64,000 nt of DNA from Populus alba (taxonomy: Eukaryota; Streptophyta; Magnoliopsida; Malpighiales; Salicaceae): contig NC_133297.1 in the NCBI RefSeq assembly GCF_005239225.2, forward strand, positions 22,233,882 to 22,297,881, read 5' to 3'. Below are positions 24,185 through 35,957 of this stretch, piece by piece; positions within the stretch are counted from its first letter, which is position 1, and each line of letters opens with the position of its first letter. A program made the position numbers and the translations under genes. Under the pieces are notes generated by a model. That model was not told the DNA's origin and did not search any database. It was given only the letters and a program-made list of their open reading frames with translations.

Positions 24185-25379
24185 CACCCCCCAACTAGCT
24201 TATTACTAGTCCCTAGTAATCAAAGCATTAAAATAGAAAAATAATTTGTAAGTTCCACGAAGCAAGGCATTCATCATCCAACTTTCATTAATCTATTTAG
24301 ATAAACAAACTCTCATTAAATTTATATATATCTGCTCAATACCTCTTAAACAAGATATTAATAAACCTTTCTTTTATGCTCAAATATCAACATATAGTTA
24401 TGGGGCTTTACTTGGAAGAAAATAAAATTTTTGTTCTAATGTTTAAGATTAACTTCCTTGCGTTGAGATTATTATCTTTTTTTTTAATATATACATATAA
24501 CTTAAAACACAATGCATCTTTAACCCATGTAATGATATTTTGGCTAATGACTCCCAGACCAGTTGGTCTTAGGGCATTAGATGATGAGAAACCCTTACAA
24601 GCTTAGTAACTCGGGTTGTAGATACTAATACGTAGATAGTGCAATGTTTGATTCTCTTAAGCTTTTCTCCTCAACCCATGTAACAAGTGTTGGGCTAATA
24701 GCTCCTAGGTCAATTGACTTTAGGGTATTAGGTGTTAAAACACCCCTTCGGGCTTAATTGCTTAGGTTAGGGAGGCTACGAAACCAAACTTTTTTATGTT
24801 TTTATTATCATCATTTTTGTTTGTTTTTTTGTTTTTGCAAATTATATACTATCCCTTTCCCTTAATTGTTACCTTTAACAAAAAAACATAAATAATGTAA
24901 GAATCCAATATGCAACCCACAATCATATGTTAAAGTGTGTGTGTGAAAATGAAGGTTTAAGAATACTTGTTAAATAAGTATATGAGCAGAATTAAGAGAT
25001 AACAATGCGAGAGTTTGTAAACCTGAATATTTCAAGAAGTATTCTGATAGACCTTGTTAAGAATGTTTACTAAGATGCGTCTCAAAAGTCAAAAGAACTC
25101 CTTTACTCTACCATCCTAGTAACAACAGTTTTGCAAATAATTTATGAAACAAAAAACATAGTTAGTTAATTTTTTTTTTGAAAATATCAACTACTACCCT
25201 TCCCCCCTAACCAAAACGAGACATTGTCCTCAATGTTCTAAGGTAGAAAGATAGAGTATAGAAGACATCACCTGAAATAACAAACACTAACAATCCTGAA
25301 ACACACTTAAATAACTATAAGAAATAACAAAACAAAATAATATGCTATTAATAAAACCAAAAGACACAAGGTTTGACAA
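24185..25379 (-). other. 3' untranslated interior of family copy 1
   Basis: It begins with the CACCCCCCAAC polypurine complement and aligns with 45344-46540. Two imperfect units of about 150 bp follow each other (AACCCATGTAA..., near 24518 and 24676), ending in lines about a gene-free T-rich stretch. No coding sequence is seen before the LOG fragment. Confidence 0.75.
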
Positions 25380-25688
25380 ATGAAGGCTCAAATCCAATCC
25401 AAGCTTTTTACGGCTTTCCTTAGTTGATCAATTTAGGCGAATCATGCAGGGATCAATGACAGGGATGAAAGATTATAGCTGGTCAATCAATTATTCAGCA
25501 GTAGCAGTAGAGATTATGATTTGTCGTGCCGAAGATGTTAGAAATTGCTATTCCACAACTTGGTCAAGAAAAGACAACAAATTATAATAAAAACCATTAA
25601 CATTTAACAGACCTATAGGTTTATGGTGAATTGCAGTTGGGCCCAAGAGGAAATATAAAATATCTCTTCCAATGTGCCAAAACTAATA
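25380..25688 (-). pseudogene. LOG-like gene fragment of family copy 1 (C-terminal half)
   Basis: On the minus strand this matches the last 100 or so codons of the LOG gene at 46556-47209 (GTLEEIF, SSWAQL, the [10 protein letters not shown] region, ATAEQLI). It carries at least one 1-base deletion near 25633 and an in-frame stop near 25548, so it is not functional. The other half is cut off at 25689 by the LTR of copy 2, which apparently inserted into this gene. Confidence 0.85.
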
Positions 25689-25939
25689 TGACCAGAAGAT
25701 TGATGTCTTCTCCCAAGTGTAGGAATGTCGAAGTAATAAATAACCAGCAAGACCGGGATCGAACCACATAGAGCTTAATTGTATAAATTATAAATAACAA
25801 TAATACAGCAACAACAATAATAGTAATAGTAATAATAATATTAATAGTAATAATAAAAGTAGTAGTGGTGGTGGTGGTGGTAGTAACAGCAGCAATAATA
25901 ATATTAATAGTAATAATAATAATAATAATACTAATATTA

Positions 25940-25980
<41 letters not shown>

Positions 25981-27490
25981 GAAGTTGATGAAAATTTTGA
26001 GATGGAAGATCAATGTGAGAATTAAACAATAATAAAAACAAATATCAAGGTTAGAGGATTCACTAATAGTATTTCAAACAAGTATAATATAAACTCTTAT
26101 TACTCAATTGAAAACCACACACAAAGGAGGTTCCAATTGGATTATAAATATTAACATGATTACATTAATTATCTTATTCGAATAATGCTAATACTTATAA
26201 ATATTGTTAGGTATTCATGATTATAACTTATGTTAACAACAAATTAAGTTCCTTTCATAGCACATGTGTAGGTTATACCATACGGTTGGGTTATGAAAGT
26301 GCCAAGCATTTGTTATACCAAGTGTTATACAACATAAATCTAGATTAACCCTTTAACAAGCAAAATATTAAGAGTGAACAAGATAACAAATACAAAACAT
26401 GTTAGTAGCAAATATTAAAGTCCATGTTGAGTTTACACTATATTTATTTTTACACCATTAGTGTAACCTTTTCACCTTACCATAATAAACTTAGCTAAAC
26501 ATAATGAAAAATAGAAACATAAATAAACACAATAAGAACATAAATAAGATACAAGTTAACTAAGTAAATAAAAGGAAATGAAAACCATAAACAAGATATT
26601 AATGAAAACAAAACTTAAGAATTACAAAAAATGTAAGAGAGAGAGCAAGAACAAGTTCTTGATCTGAACAACCAAGCTCCTAAATGCATGGCAAATGCCT
26701 CCTTTTATAGACCAAAATTTGGAACTATTGATTTGATGACTAATTGTTGAGTGGGTGGCCAACTCTTGACTTGGTGAAAATCCTTATCTTCTTGTTTGAA
26801 CAAAATGCCATTGCTAACATTAGAATTGGAACCAACTATACTCATCAAATTGTCTTATCTTTCCAAGAAAAAAAAATTAAGGTCATTGGACTTCTAGAAC
26901 TTGAGATATAGGCTGAACACTGAATAGTGTCTGGGCTGCAAGACAGATTCAGACTTCTCTGTTGTTGCTATAATTTGGACTTGAAAACAACCATTTTAAA
27001 TATTGGACTCTACATGAAAGTTTTAGGCCTATGTCTTATCTTTCCATCCATATAAAGCAGACCTAAATCCAAGATCTACAGCTCCAGATATGACCCAATT
27101 ACCAAACAGTGTTCCAGTTTGGACTGTACCAACATCTCTTTTCTAAGTTTGGCCCTCTCTTTGTCCTTCCAATTTCATTATTTAAACTCATTAATCAATC
27201 CTTTCATTTATGTGAGAGGCCTGCATTTAAGATGAACATTTACCATAAATTAAAGGTATCTTATATTATTCGATATGTGATTATAAAACATGTTTTAGTT
27301 AAGGAGTTATATATACATATATACATATAACTTAAAACACGATGCATCTTTAACCCATGTAAAGGAGTTACATATAACTTAAAACACGATGCATCTTAAA
27401 AGTGCATTACTAGTTAAGGAGTTATTGATACTTCAAGTGTAAAATGATGATATAAAACCTTGATAAAAATGTATTTTTAAGTACTAATCA
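25689..27490 (-). repeat. 3' LTR of family copy 2
   Basis: It starts TGACCAGAAG on the plus strand (the CACGA after TGA is lost) and ends TACTAATCA. It holds a 180-base triplet-repeat region (25797-25980). It also has an inserted stretch at about 27308-27416 made of two pieces of the element's own 3' untranslated region. As a result it is longer than the copy-1 LTR. Confidence 0.85.
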
Positions 27491-28513
27491 TCCCCCAACC
27501 AGCTTATTACTAGTCCCTAGTAATCAAAGCGTTAAAATAGAAAACAATTTGCAAATTCCACAAAGCAAGGCATTCATCATTTAACTTCCATTAATCTATT
27601 TAGATAAACAAACTCATTAAATTTATCTATTTGCTCAATACCTCTTAAACAAGATATTAATAAACCTTCTTTTTGTGCTCAATATATCTACACATAGTTA
27701 TGAGGCTTTACTTGAAAGAAAACAAAAATTTTGTTCTAATGTTTAAGATTAACTTTCTTGGGTTGGGATAATTATCTTTTTCTTCTTTTTTTTTTTTTTG
27801 AATATATATACATATAACTTAAAACATGATGCATCTTTAACCCATGTAACGAGCTTTCGGCTAATGACTCCCTTACAAGCTTAATAACTTGAGTTGTTGA
27901 GACACCCTTACAAGCTTAATAACTTGAGTTGCAGATACTGATACGTAGATAGTGCAATGTTTGATTCCCTTAAGCTTTTCTTCTCAACCCATGTAATAAG
28001 CATTGGGCCAATAGCTCCCAAATCAGTTGACTTTAAGGTATTAGGTGTTAAAACACTCCTTCGGGCTTAATTACTTAGGTTAGGGAGGCTACGAAATCAA
28101 ACTTATCTACGTTTTTATATATTTATTTAATTACATTTATTATCATTTTTTTCTTTTTTTTTCTTTTTGTTTTTTTTTTTGTAAAATATATACTATCCTT
28201 TTTCCTTAGTTGTTACCTTTAACAAAAGAACATAAATAATGTAATAATCCAATGTGCAACCCACAATCATATGTTAAAGTGTGTGTATGAAAATGAAGAA
28301 TTAAGAATACTTGTTAAATGAGCATATGCGCAAAATCAAGTGATAAGAATACGTGAGTTTGTAAACTTGAATATTTCAAGAAGTATTTTGATAGACCTTG
28401 TTAAGAATGTTTACTAAGATGCGTCTCAAGAGTCACTTTAACAAAAGAATTCATTTACTCTACCATCCTAGTAACAACAATTTTGGAAATAGTTTATGAA
28501 ATAAAAAACACAG
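27491..28513 (-). other. 3' untranslated interior of family copy 2, left part
   Basis: It starts with the polypurine complement TCCCCCAACC and aligns with 45344-46360. At 28513 it is interrupted by the Ty3 element and continues at 39904 (AATTAGTTTTTTTTT, CTACTACCCTTCCCCCC). Confidence 0.85.
28509..28513. repeat. Target-site duplication CACAG (left) of the Ty3 element
   Basis: CACAG precedes the TGATGTGG start, and CACAA (39904-39908) follows the end CGCATCA. The two differ at the last base. The flanks belong to one continuous sequence in other family copies. Confidence 0.65.
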
Positions 28514-29661
28514 TGATGTGGACCAGCCTAGGAACACCAGCAAGGACCCGTTACATGTTTCAAATGGTCTAATAACTTGGTCCAAGACAAAGACATTGAA
28601 AAAGGCATTGAATGCATTGGTTTTGAAGGTTTCTACCAAGTCAGAATTAAAAGGTTCATTGGAGTATCAAGAGGAGACCCTAATACATCTTATCCATATG
28701 CAAGAGGGGTCTAATACAACCTTATTTGGGTCATGAAGTGAGGACAACAAAGGAAACAAAAGAATCCTACTACAACTTGGAAACAACATGGGTGGCTACC
28801 TTTTCCTTTTGTTTCTAGGATTAAGGGGCTACATGGAAGGCTATAAATAAGCCTTGAATCAGTTTTGTAATATTTTACTTCATTCTCTTCTTCTCATGGC
28901 AGAACAAGGATTTAATATTAGAGGCTTTATTTTTATTTTGATAGCTACAACCCAAGGCTTGTTTTGGCTTAATTTATACTTTGTTTTCAACTAGGATCCA
29001 ATGCTTGTTTGGATTAAGTTATGGGCTTTTCACTTTAGGGTTTTGGGCCAGTTTTGAGTAGACCTTATATAAGTCCACATAAAGGGTCCATTAGGGTTAT
29101 AAATAAACCTTGAATCAGTTTTGTAATATTTTACTTCGTTCTCTTCTTCTCATGATAGAACAAGGATTTAATACTAAGGGCTTTATTTATATATTGATAG
29201 GTACAACCTAAGACTTGTTTGAGCTTAATTAATACTTTGTTATTAGCTAGGATCCAAGGCTTGTTTGGTTTAAGTTATGGGCTTTTCAGTTTAGGGTTTT
29301 GGGCCAGTTTTGAGTGACCTCATATAAGTCCGTATTAGGGGTCCATCAGGGTTAATTTTTCAAGAACTATTTAAACTCATGTAAGCCAAAATTTCGGCAG
29401 CTTTGATGATTATTATTATGAATTTTTTAGTTTTAACGTGTGAGAGTGATTCTTGCATTCTTCAGTTCTTGAACGAACTGAATCTGACTTATCAAAGATT
29501 AACTGGCTTCGTGGCATTATTTTACTCATTCCAATAGTGTTGGTGCCTTGAGACAGGTTTTCATTGTGTCACACTCCTATCAGACCTATTTTAGCTTTCC
29601 AAGATCAAATCTCAATCTTGATTTTGGGTTGCGTGACCACGTGATCACGAGGTTCATATCA
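28514..29661 (+). repeat. 5' LTR of the Ty3 element, with internal duplication
   Basis: It matches 39011-39903 but is 255 bases longer because a segment of about 256 bp (28842-29097) is repeated at 29098-29354. The duplicated unit begins with the TATA box and ends with GGGTCCATTAGGGTTA. The first 220 bases are the U3 part that overlaps the end of the pol reading frame in the 3' copy. Confidence 0.9.
28842..28849 (+). promoter_or_regulatory. TATA box in the Ty3 5' LTR
   Basis: TATAAATA stands in the context GGAAGGCTATAAATAAGCC. The same box occurs in the 3' LTR at 39339 and, because of the duplication, again near 29098 in this LTR. Confidence 0.6.
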
Positions 29662-29662
29662 A

Positions 29663-29675
29663 TTGGTATCAGAGT
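29663..29675 (+). other. Primer-binding site (initiator tRNA-Met type)
   Basis: TTGGTATCAGAGT lies one base after the LTR end and fits the complement of the plant initiator tRNA-Met 3' end used by many plant Ty3 elements. Confidence 0.85.
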
Positions 29676-30842
29676 TAGGCTTCGAAACAAGATCATATAA
29701 TTATGTTATTTTTTGTTTTTTATTGTTCCCTTAAGTTTTTCAGTGTTTGTGTCCATCTTCTTGTTCTTCGTGTCTACGTCATCTAAGAAAAAAAAAAGGG
29801 TTTATATTTCATATTGTTACTATCTCTAATCATAATCATATCAGTCTATCAAAAAAAAAAAACAAAAAGAGAGTTAAAGAGGGATTAGTTGAAATTTGAA
29901 AGATCATTCAATTTTTGCTATAGAAACACAATTCTTGGTGAACCATAACCAAACCACCTCATAATCAATTTAAACTTCATATTCAATATATTAGGGGTGA
30001 GGTCGCATCCTATGTCAAATTTGGACTTATTATGATATTGTTTGCTTGAGGTTTTAATTCGATGTTCAATTCTACCGCATAAACACTACTATTAGTTAAC
30101 CATAAGCAAACGAGCTTAGAATCAATTGAAACTTCATATGCTATGTACTTGGGATGAGATCGCACCATATATTAAATTTGGGCTTATTTTGATTTCAGCT
30201 TCTAGAGGTTTTAATCGGAGGTTCAATTCTACCGCAAACTGATCATATAAGGGGTTTGGGTACGTAGACATAAGAGAACGACCTACGAATTGATTTTTGG
30301 TGTTTTCATAGTATTGCAATACTAAATATTGAATTTGAGGTCATTTTGAGATCGCTTGGTCTGGGTTTCTATTCTGTTACGTAAAAATTACGTAATAGGT
30401 TAGATTTGCCTCAAGTTTCAAAACATGATCTTTGTTGTTTAGTTTTGTCCAAATATTTTTGTTTTTACTATATTTGGGTTATCTAGGGTCAAGTAATTGT
30501 TTTCACTAACATTCGCTTCTGTTTTATTTCATGTCTTCATTTCGTCCACAATTCATACGAATTTGCATTACTACTCGCAAAATCATAATCGTAGTTTTGT
30601 TTTGCTTTATTTTCAGTATATTTACTGATTCTTGAGTCTGAAAATTATATCTAGAGTGCGCTGCGAAGGCTACTGACTTTGATTTGTTGATTTCAGTTCC
30701 TAAAGAACCAGAAAAAAGCAAATTGTGAGGTAAAAGGTGTAGTGAGCTTATTAGAGTGAAAAGCCTTAATTTTTTTTGTGTGATGCACGAGAGGTGTGAA
30801 GATATATTTTATGCTACTAACCAAATTTTACAGATTCAAAAA
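29676..30842 (+). other. Untranslated leader of the Ty3 element
   Basis: This is about 1.2 kb of T-rich sequence between the primer site and the gag start. There is a short internal repetition of CTACCGCA(T)AA near 30070 and 30230. No coding sequence was recognised. Confidence 0.6.
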
Positions 30843-32081
30843 ATGTCTAAAAACAACGAATCAGCGTCACAAAACGCTGACGTAACTTTCTAATTGCGTT
30901 CCATAGGCCATCAATTTGAGTTGTTGTCTAGGACATACAAGGATCTGAAAGATGAGGTGAATTTGATAAAGCAACAGAATAGTGGGGCTGATTGCTGGGG
31001 AAATACGGTTCGTATGGCCGCATGAAATGTCAGATCTAAGTTTGAAGAGTTTGTTGATGAAAACGCAGATGGGGGTGAATATGACTATGATTTTGCATCA
31101 GCTAGCCAAGGAATCAGGTCTAGACCGAACAAGGCTAGAAGGAATGTGAATTTTCGTGGCATGAGCACTTATGAAGATATGGATGGGGACTTGGACACCA
31201 TTAAACTGAAAATTCCTAACTTTCAAGGTAAAAACAATCCCGAGGCTTATTTATAGTGGGAGAAAAAGGTAGATTGGATTTTTGATTGCCATAACTATTT
31301 TGAACAAAAAAAGGTGAAAATTGGTGATAATTGAATTTAGGGAGTATGCATTGATTTGGTGGGATCAGATTGTGATTAGTAGGAGGAGGAATGGGGAGCG
31401 ACCCGTTCAGACTTGGGGGGAGATGAAAGTCTTAATGAGGAGACGATGTGTGCCAAACTACTATTACAAAGATTTATATTTGAAGCTCCAAGGTTTGAAT
31501 CAAGGTTATAAGACAGTAGATGAATATCAAAAAGAGATTGAGGTAATAATGATTTGGGCTAATGTTGTTGAGGATAGAGAAGCCACCATGGCTAGATTTC
31601 TTAATGGGTTGAATCAAGACATTGCTAGTGTGGTTGAGCTACAACACTATGTGGAGCTAGAGGACATGGTTCACATGGCGACGAAGGTGGAGAGACAACT
31701 TAGGAAGGGTCATGCTCGACCAGCGTTTAATTCAGGTTCGTCATCGTCTTAAAAACCGAATCTAAAAAGAGAGGGTACTGTTTGGCCAAGATCTTTTGTT
31801 CCTTCTAGAACTGAACCACCAAAGGCTAAAGTTGATGTCCCTACCGATGCCAAAGGTAAATCTGAAACTCAACCTAAACGTACTTGTGATGTTAAATATT
31901 TTAGGTGTCCGGGACATTGACATTATGCTTTAGAGTGTCCAAACAAGAGAATCATGGTGATTAGAGATAATGGTGATGTGGAATCTGAAAGTGACAGATC
32001 TGATTGTGAAGGCATGCCACCATTGGAGGATAGTGATGGGGATAAGTTAACATTACCGGTTGAGGAGTCCTTGGTTATAAG
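30843..32081 (+). pseudogene. gag of the Ty3 element, broken
   Basis: The reading begins at an ATG at 30843 (MSKNNES). The retrotransposon gag domain is clear at 31190-31740 (LKIPNFQGKNNPEAYL, ALIWWDQIV, NYYYKDLYLKLQGLNQG, EDREATMARFLNGLNQDI, VELQHYVELEDMVHMA). A damaged zinc knuckle follows near 31890-31940 (KYFRCPGH, ALECPNKR), with a stop inside it and the first Cys replaced by Tyr. Gag forms the particle that packages element RNA. Stops lie near 30892, 31024, 31254 and 31332. The frame then runs into protease after the solo LTR at 32082-33910. Confidence 0.9.
32077..32081. repeat. Target-site duplication ATAAG of the solo LTR
   Basis: ATAAG at 32077-32081 is repeated exactly at 33911-33915 on the other side of the inserted LTR. 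Confidence 0.9.
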
Positions 32082-32396
32082 TGACACGACCAAAAGATTG
32101 ATGTTTTCTCCCAAGTGCAGGAGTGTCGAAGTAATAAATAACCCGGCAAGACCGGGGTCGAACCACAGAAAGGTTAATTGTATAAATTATAAATAACAAG
32201 ACAACATCAACAACAATAACAACAATAATAACAATAATAGTAATAGTACTAGTAATAATAATAATAATAATAATACTCAGTATGTGGCGTTGTTATACTT
32301 AAGAATGATCTAAAAGATCGAGTCACGGGTTTCCAGCCTATATACTAAGTTTATGAAAAGATCAAGAGATATATTATATAATATAAACAGAATGTA

Positions 32397-32442
<46 letters not shown>

Positions 32443-33910
32443 GCATTAGTAGTAATAGTAGTAGTAGTAGTAGTAATAAAAGAAGAAGATGAAGAAATTA
32501 ATGAGAACTTTGAGATGAAAGATTAATGTAAGGATTAAACAATGATAAAAACAAATGTCAAGGTTAGAGGATCCACTAATGGTATTTCAAACAAGTATAG
32601 TATTAACTTTTATTATTCAATTGGAAACCACACACAAAGGAGGTTCCAATCGGATGATTTCTCATTAATAGCTCATTATAAATTGTTAACATGATCATAT
32701 TAATTATCTTATTTACATAACACCAAATTTTTAAATATTGTCAGGAATTCATGATGTTAACAACAAATCAAGTTTCTTTCATAGCCCAAGTGTAGGTAAT
32801 ACCATACGATTGGGCTATGAGAGTGCCGAGCATTTGTTGTACCAAGTGTTATACAACACAAATCTAGATTAACCATTTAACAAGGAAGGTATTAAGAATT
32901 AGTAAGATAAAAAGATAAGACATGTTAATATTAAACATTAAGGTCCATATTAAGTTTACACCATACTTATTCTTACACCATTAGTGTTACCTTTTCACCT
33001 TGACATAATAAACTTAGCTAAACATGATGAAGAAGAGAAACATAAATAAACAAAACAAGAACATAAATAAGATACAAGTTAACTAAGGAAAGGAAAGGAA
33101 ATGAAAAGCATAAACAAGATATTAATGAAAGCAAAACTTAAAAATTACAAAAAAACTATAAAAAGAGAAATAAAGAGCATGAACTTGATCTGAACAACCA
33201 AGCTCCTAAATACATGGCAAATGCCTACTTTTATAGGCCAAAATTCGAAATTATTGATTTGATGACTAATTGTTGAGTGGGTGACCAACTTTTAACTTCG
33301 TGAAAATCCTTATCTTCTTGTTTAAATAAAATGAAAATGCTAGCATCAGAACTTGGTCCACTTGAAAGCATGAAAGTTGTAGGAAATTGACTCAGCTTTC
33401 CAGGAAAAAAAATGGAGGTGATTTGGACTTCTAAAACTCCAGATATAGGCCAAACACTAAACAGTGTTCGGGCTGCAGGACAGATTCAGACTTCTCCGTT
33501 GTTGCTATAATTTGGACTTGTAAACGGCCTTCTTAGATATTGATGAAAACATGAAAGTTGTAGGCCTATGTCTTACCAAATCTATGTAAACATTTGAGGT
33601 CATTTAGACATCTAGAACTCGAGATATGACCCAATTACCGAACAGTGTTCCAATTTGGACTGCACTAACATCTCTTTTCTAAGTTTAGCCCTCTCTTTGT
33701 CCTTTCAATTTGCATACTTGAACTCATCAATCAATCCTTTGATTTATATGATAGGCCTGCATTTAAGATGAACATTTACCATATATTAAGGCATTTTATA
33801 GTATTAGACTTGTTATTATAAAACATGCTTTAGTTAAGGAGTTATTGATACTTTAAGTGCAAAATGATGATATAAAATCTTGATAAATATGCACTTTTAA
33901 GTACTAATCA
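32082..33910 (-). mobile_element. Solo LTR of the LOG-carrying family
   Basis: It runs TGACACGACCAAAAG...GTACTAATCA on the plus strand, full length (1829 bp) and flanked by ATAAG on both sides. It interrupts the gag-protease region of the Ty3 element. It has the segment of about 110 bp (GTGGCGTTGTTA...CTATATACT) also found in the young copy, with long (AAT)n and (AGT)n tracts around it. No internal region remains, so an entire element was probably removed by LTR-LTR recombination. Confidence 0.92.
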
Positions 33911-35957
33911 ATAAGGCAAACACTTCAGGTTCAGGTCAAGGAAGATGAAACTAATGAACAAAGGGATAACATCTTCCATACGCGTTGTTATGTACAAAGC
34001 AAGGTGTGTGGTTTAATTATAGATAGTGGAAGCTGTGTTAATGTTTGTAATGCCACCCTTATTAGTAAACTAAATTTGTGTACTGTTAAGCATGCTAAAT
34101 CATATAGATTGCAATGGCTAAATGATAATGGTGAAGTGAAAGTGACTAAATAGGTTATGGTTCCATTTTTGATTGGGAAATATATTGATGAAGTTCTGTG
34201 TGACGTGGTACCAATGCAAACAAGTCACATCTTGTTAGGGAGACCATGGCAATATGATAGGAACGCAATTCAAGATGGGGTTAAAAATAGGTATACCATT
34301 GTAAAAGATGATAAAACCATCACTCTTGTACCTTTTATGCCCAAATAGGTGTATGATGATCAAATAAAGCTAAAAAGTGAGCATGAGGCGATGGGGAGAG
34401 AAAATAAAGGTGAGGAACAAAGGGAGAGAAAACCATCAGATTCAACTAGAACCCAAACCACTACAACCCATTCGGCCACCCATCCAAACACAAGCAAATA
34501 TTTGGCCAACACTCTAAACAAATCAAACCATTCAACCACAACTCAAAAACACCCAAATCTGGTCAAAAGTGGAGGTAAGACAAGAGGAGTGAAGAAAGTC
34601 AGCAAGGGTGATGAGAATTATGTGGAAAAACTAAAGAAACAACCCAATTTTTATACTAGAGAGGGTGAGGTCAGATCTGCATTTTTCACTAACAAGCCAG
34701 TGATTTTACTTGTGTACAAAGAGGCCTACTTTAATACTAATGATCTTGATCATATTGTGCCTAGTGTTGTAATTTTTTTGTTACAGGAGTTTGATGATGT
34801 GTTCTCCAATGATACTCCTAGCATATTACCACCATTAAGGGGGATAGAGCATCAGATTGATTTTGTACCCGAAGCTTCAATTCTTAACTAACCAGCCTAT
34901 AGAAGCAATCCCAAGGAGACGAAAGATCTTCAAAGGCAAGTTGATAAGCTGATGGAAAAGGGCTACATTCGTGAGAGTATGAGCTCGTGTGCTATACCCG
35001 TGTTACTTGTGCCAAAGAAGGATGGAATATGGAGGATGTGTGTTGATTCTTGGGCCATCAACAACATAATGATAAAGTATAGACATCCCATTCCTAGGCT
35101 TGATGACATGTTAGATGAGTTACATGGATCCTGTATTTTCTCTAAAATTGACTTGAAAAGTGGATACCATCAAATTAGGATGAAAGAAGGTGATGAGTGG
35201 AAAACAACATTTAAGACTAAGCATGGTTTGTATGAATGGTTAGTAATGTCATTTGAACTTACAAATGCACCTAGTATGTTTATGCGTTTAATGAATCATG
35301 GGTTGCGTGCATTCATAGGTAAGTTTGTAGTTATGTATTTTGATAACATTTTGATATGTAGCAAGAACTTAACTGAGCATCTTGATCATTTGCGTAATGT
35401 ACTTAGTGTGTTGCGTAGTGAGAAATTGTATGCTAATCTTAAAAAGTGTGCCTTTTGCATGGAGAAAATTGTGTTTCTTGGCTATTTGTAACTACACAGG
35501 GTATCAAAATGGATGAGGAGAAAGTTAAGGTCATCCATGATTGGCCTACACCCAAATCGATAAGTGAGGTAAGGAGTTTTCATGGGTTAGCTAGTTTTTA
35601 TAGGCATTTTGTGAAAGATTGTACAATAGTCGCACCCTTGAATGAAGTTGTTAAAAAGTCAATTGGGTTTAAATGGGGGGAGGAACAAGAATTGGCATTT
35701 GTTCTTTTGAAAGAGAAATTATGTTCTCCACCTGTTTTGGCTTTACCTGACTTTACGAAAGCATTTGAAATAGAATGTGATGCGTCTTGAATAGGAATAG
35801 GTGTTGTTTTGATGCAGGATCAGAGATCTATTGCGTATTTCAGTGAGAAGTTAAGTGGAGTGACCTTGAACTATCCCACTTACGACAAAGAACTCTATGC
35901 ATTGGTAAGAGCATTTGAGACATGGCAGCATTACTTGTGGCCAAAAGAGTTCGTAAT
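33911..35957 (+). pseudogene. Ty3 pol part 1: protease, reverse transcriptase, RNase H start
   Basis: After the solo LTR the frame resumes with protease (near 34010: LIIDSGSCVNV; LLGRPW near 34230), a linker rich in Lys and Thr (34349-34890), and RT. The RT (34901-35500) shows [39 protein letters not shown] and [13 protein letters not shown]. Its catalytic box is YFDN, where YxDD is required. RNase H begins at about 35740 (IECDAS, then a stop, [21 protein letters not shown]). RT and RNase H would copy RNA to DNA in the particle. Stops near 34152, 34346, 34888, 35488 and 35788 and the lost Asp show it is dead. Confidence 0.9.

Noticed and set aside
25621..26013. 130-codon ORF rich in Ile and Thr
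   Set aside because: It translates the triplet-repeat tract of the LTR joined to antisense-frame LOG sequence.
28518..28736. Possible short gene with SKTKTLKKALNAL
   Set aside because: It is the U3 copy of the pol C-terminus in the 5' LTR, not an independent gene.
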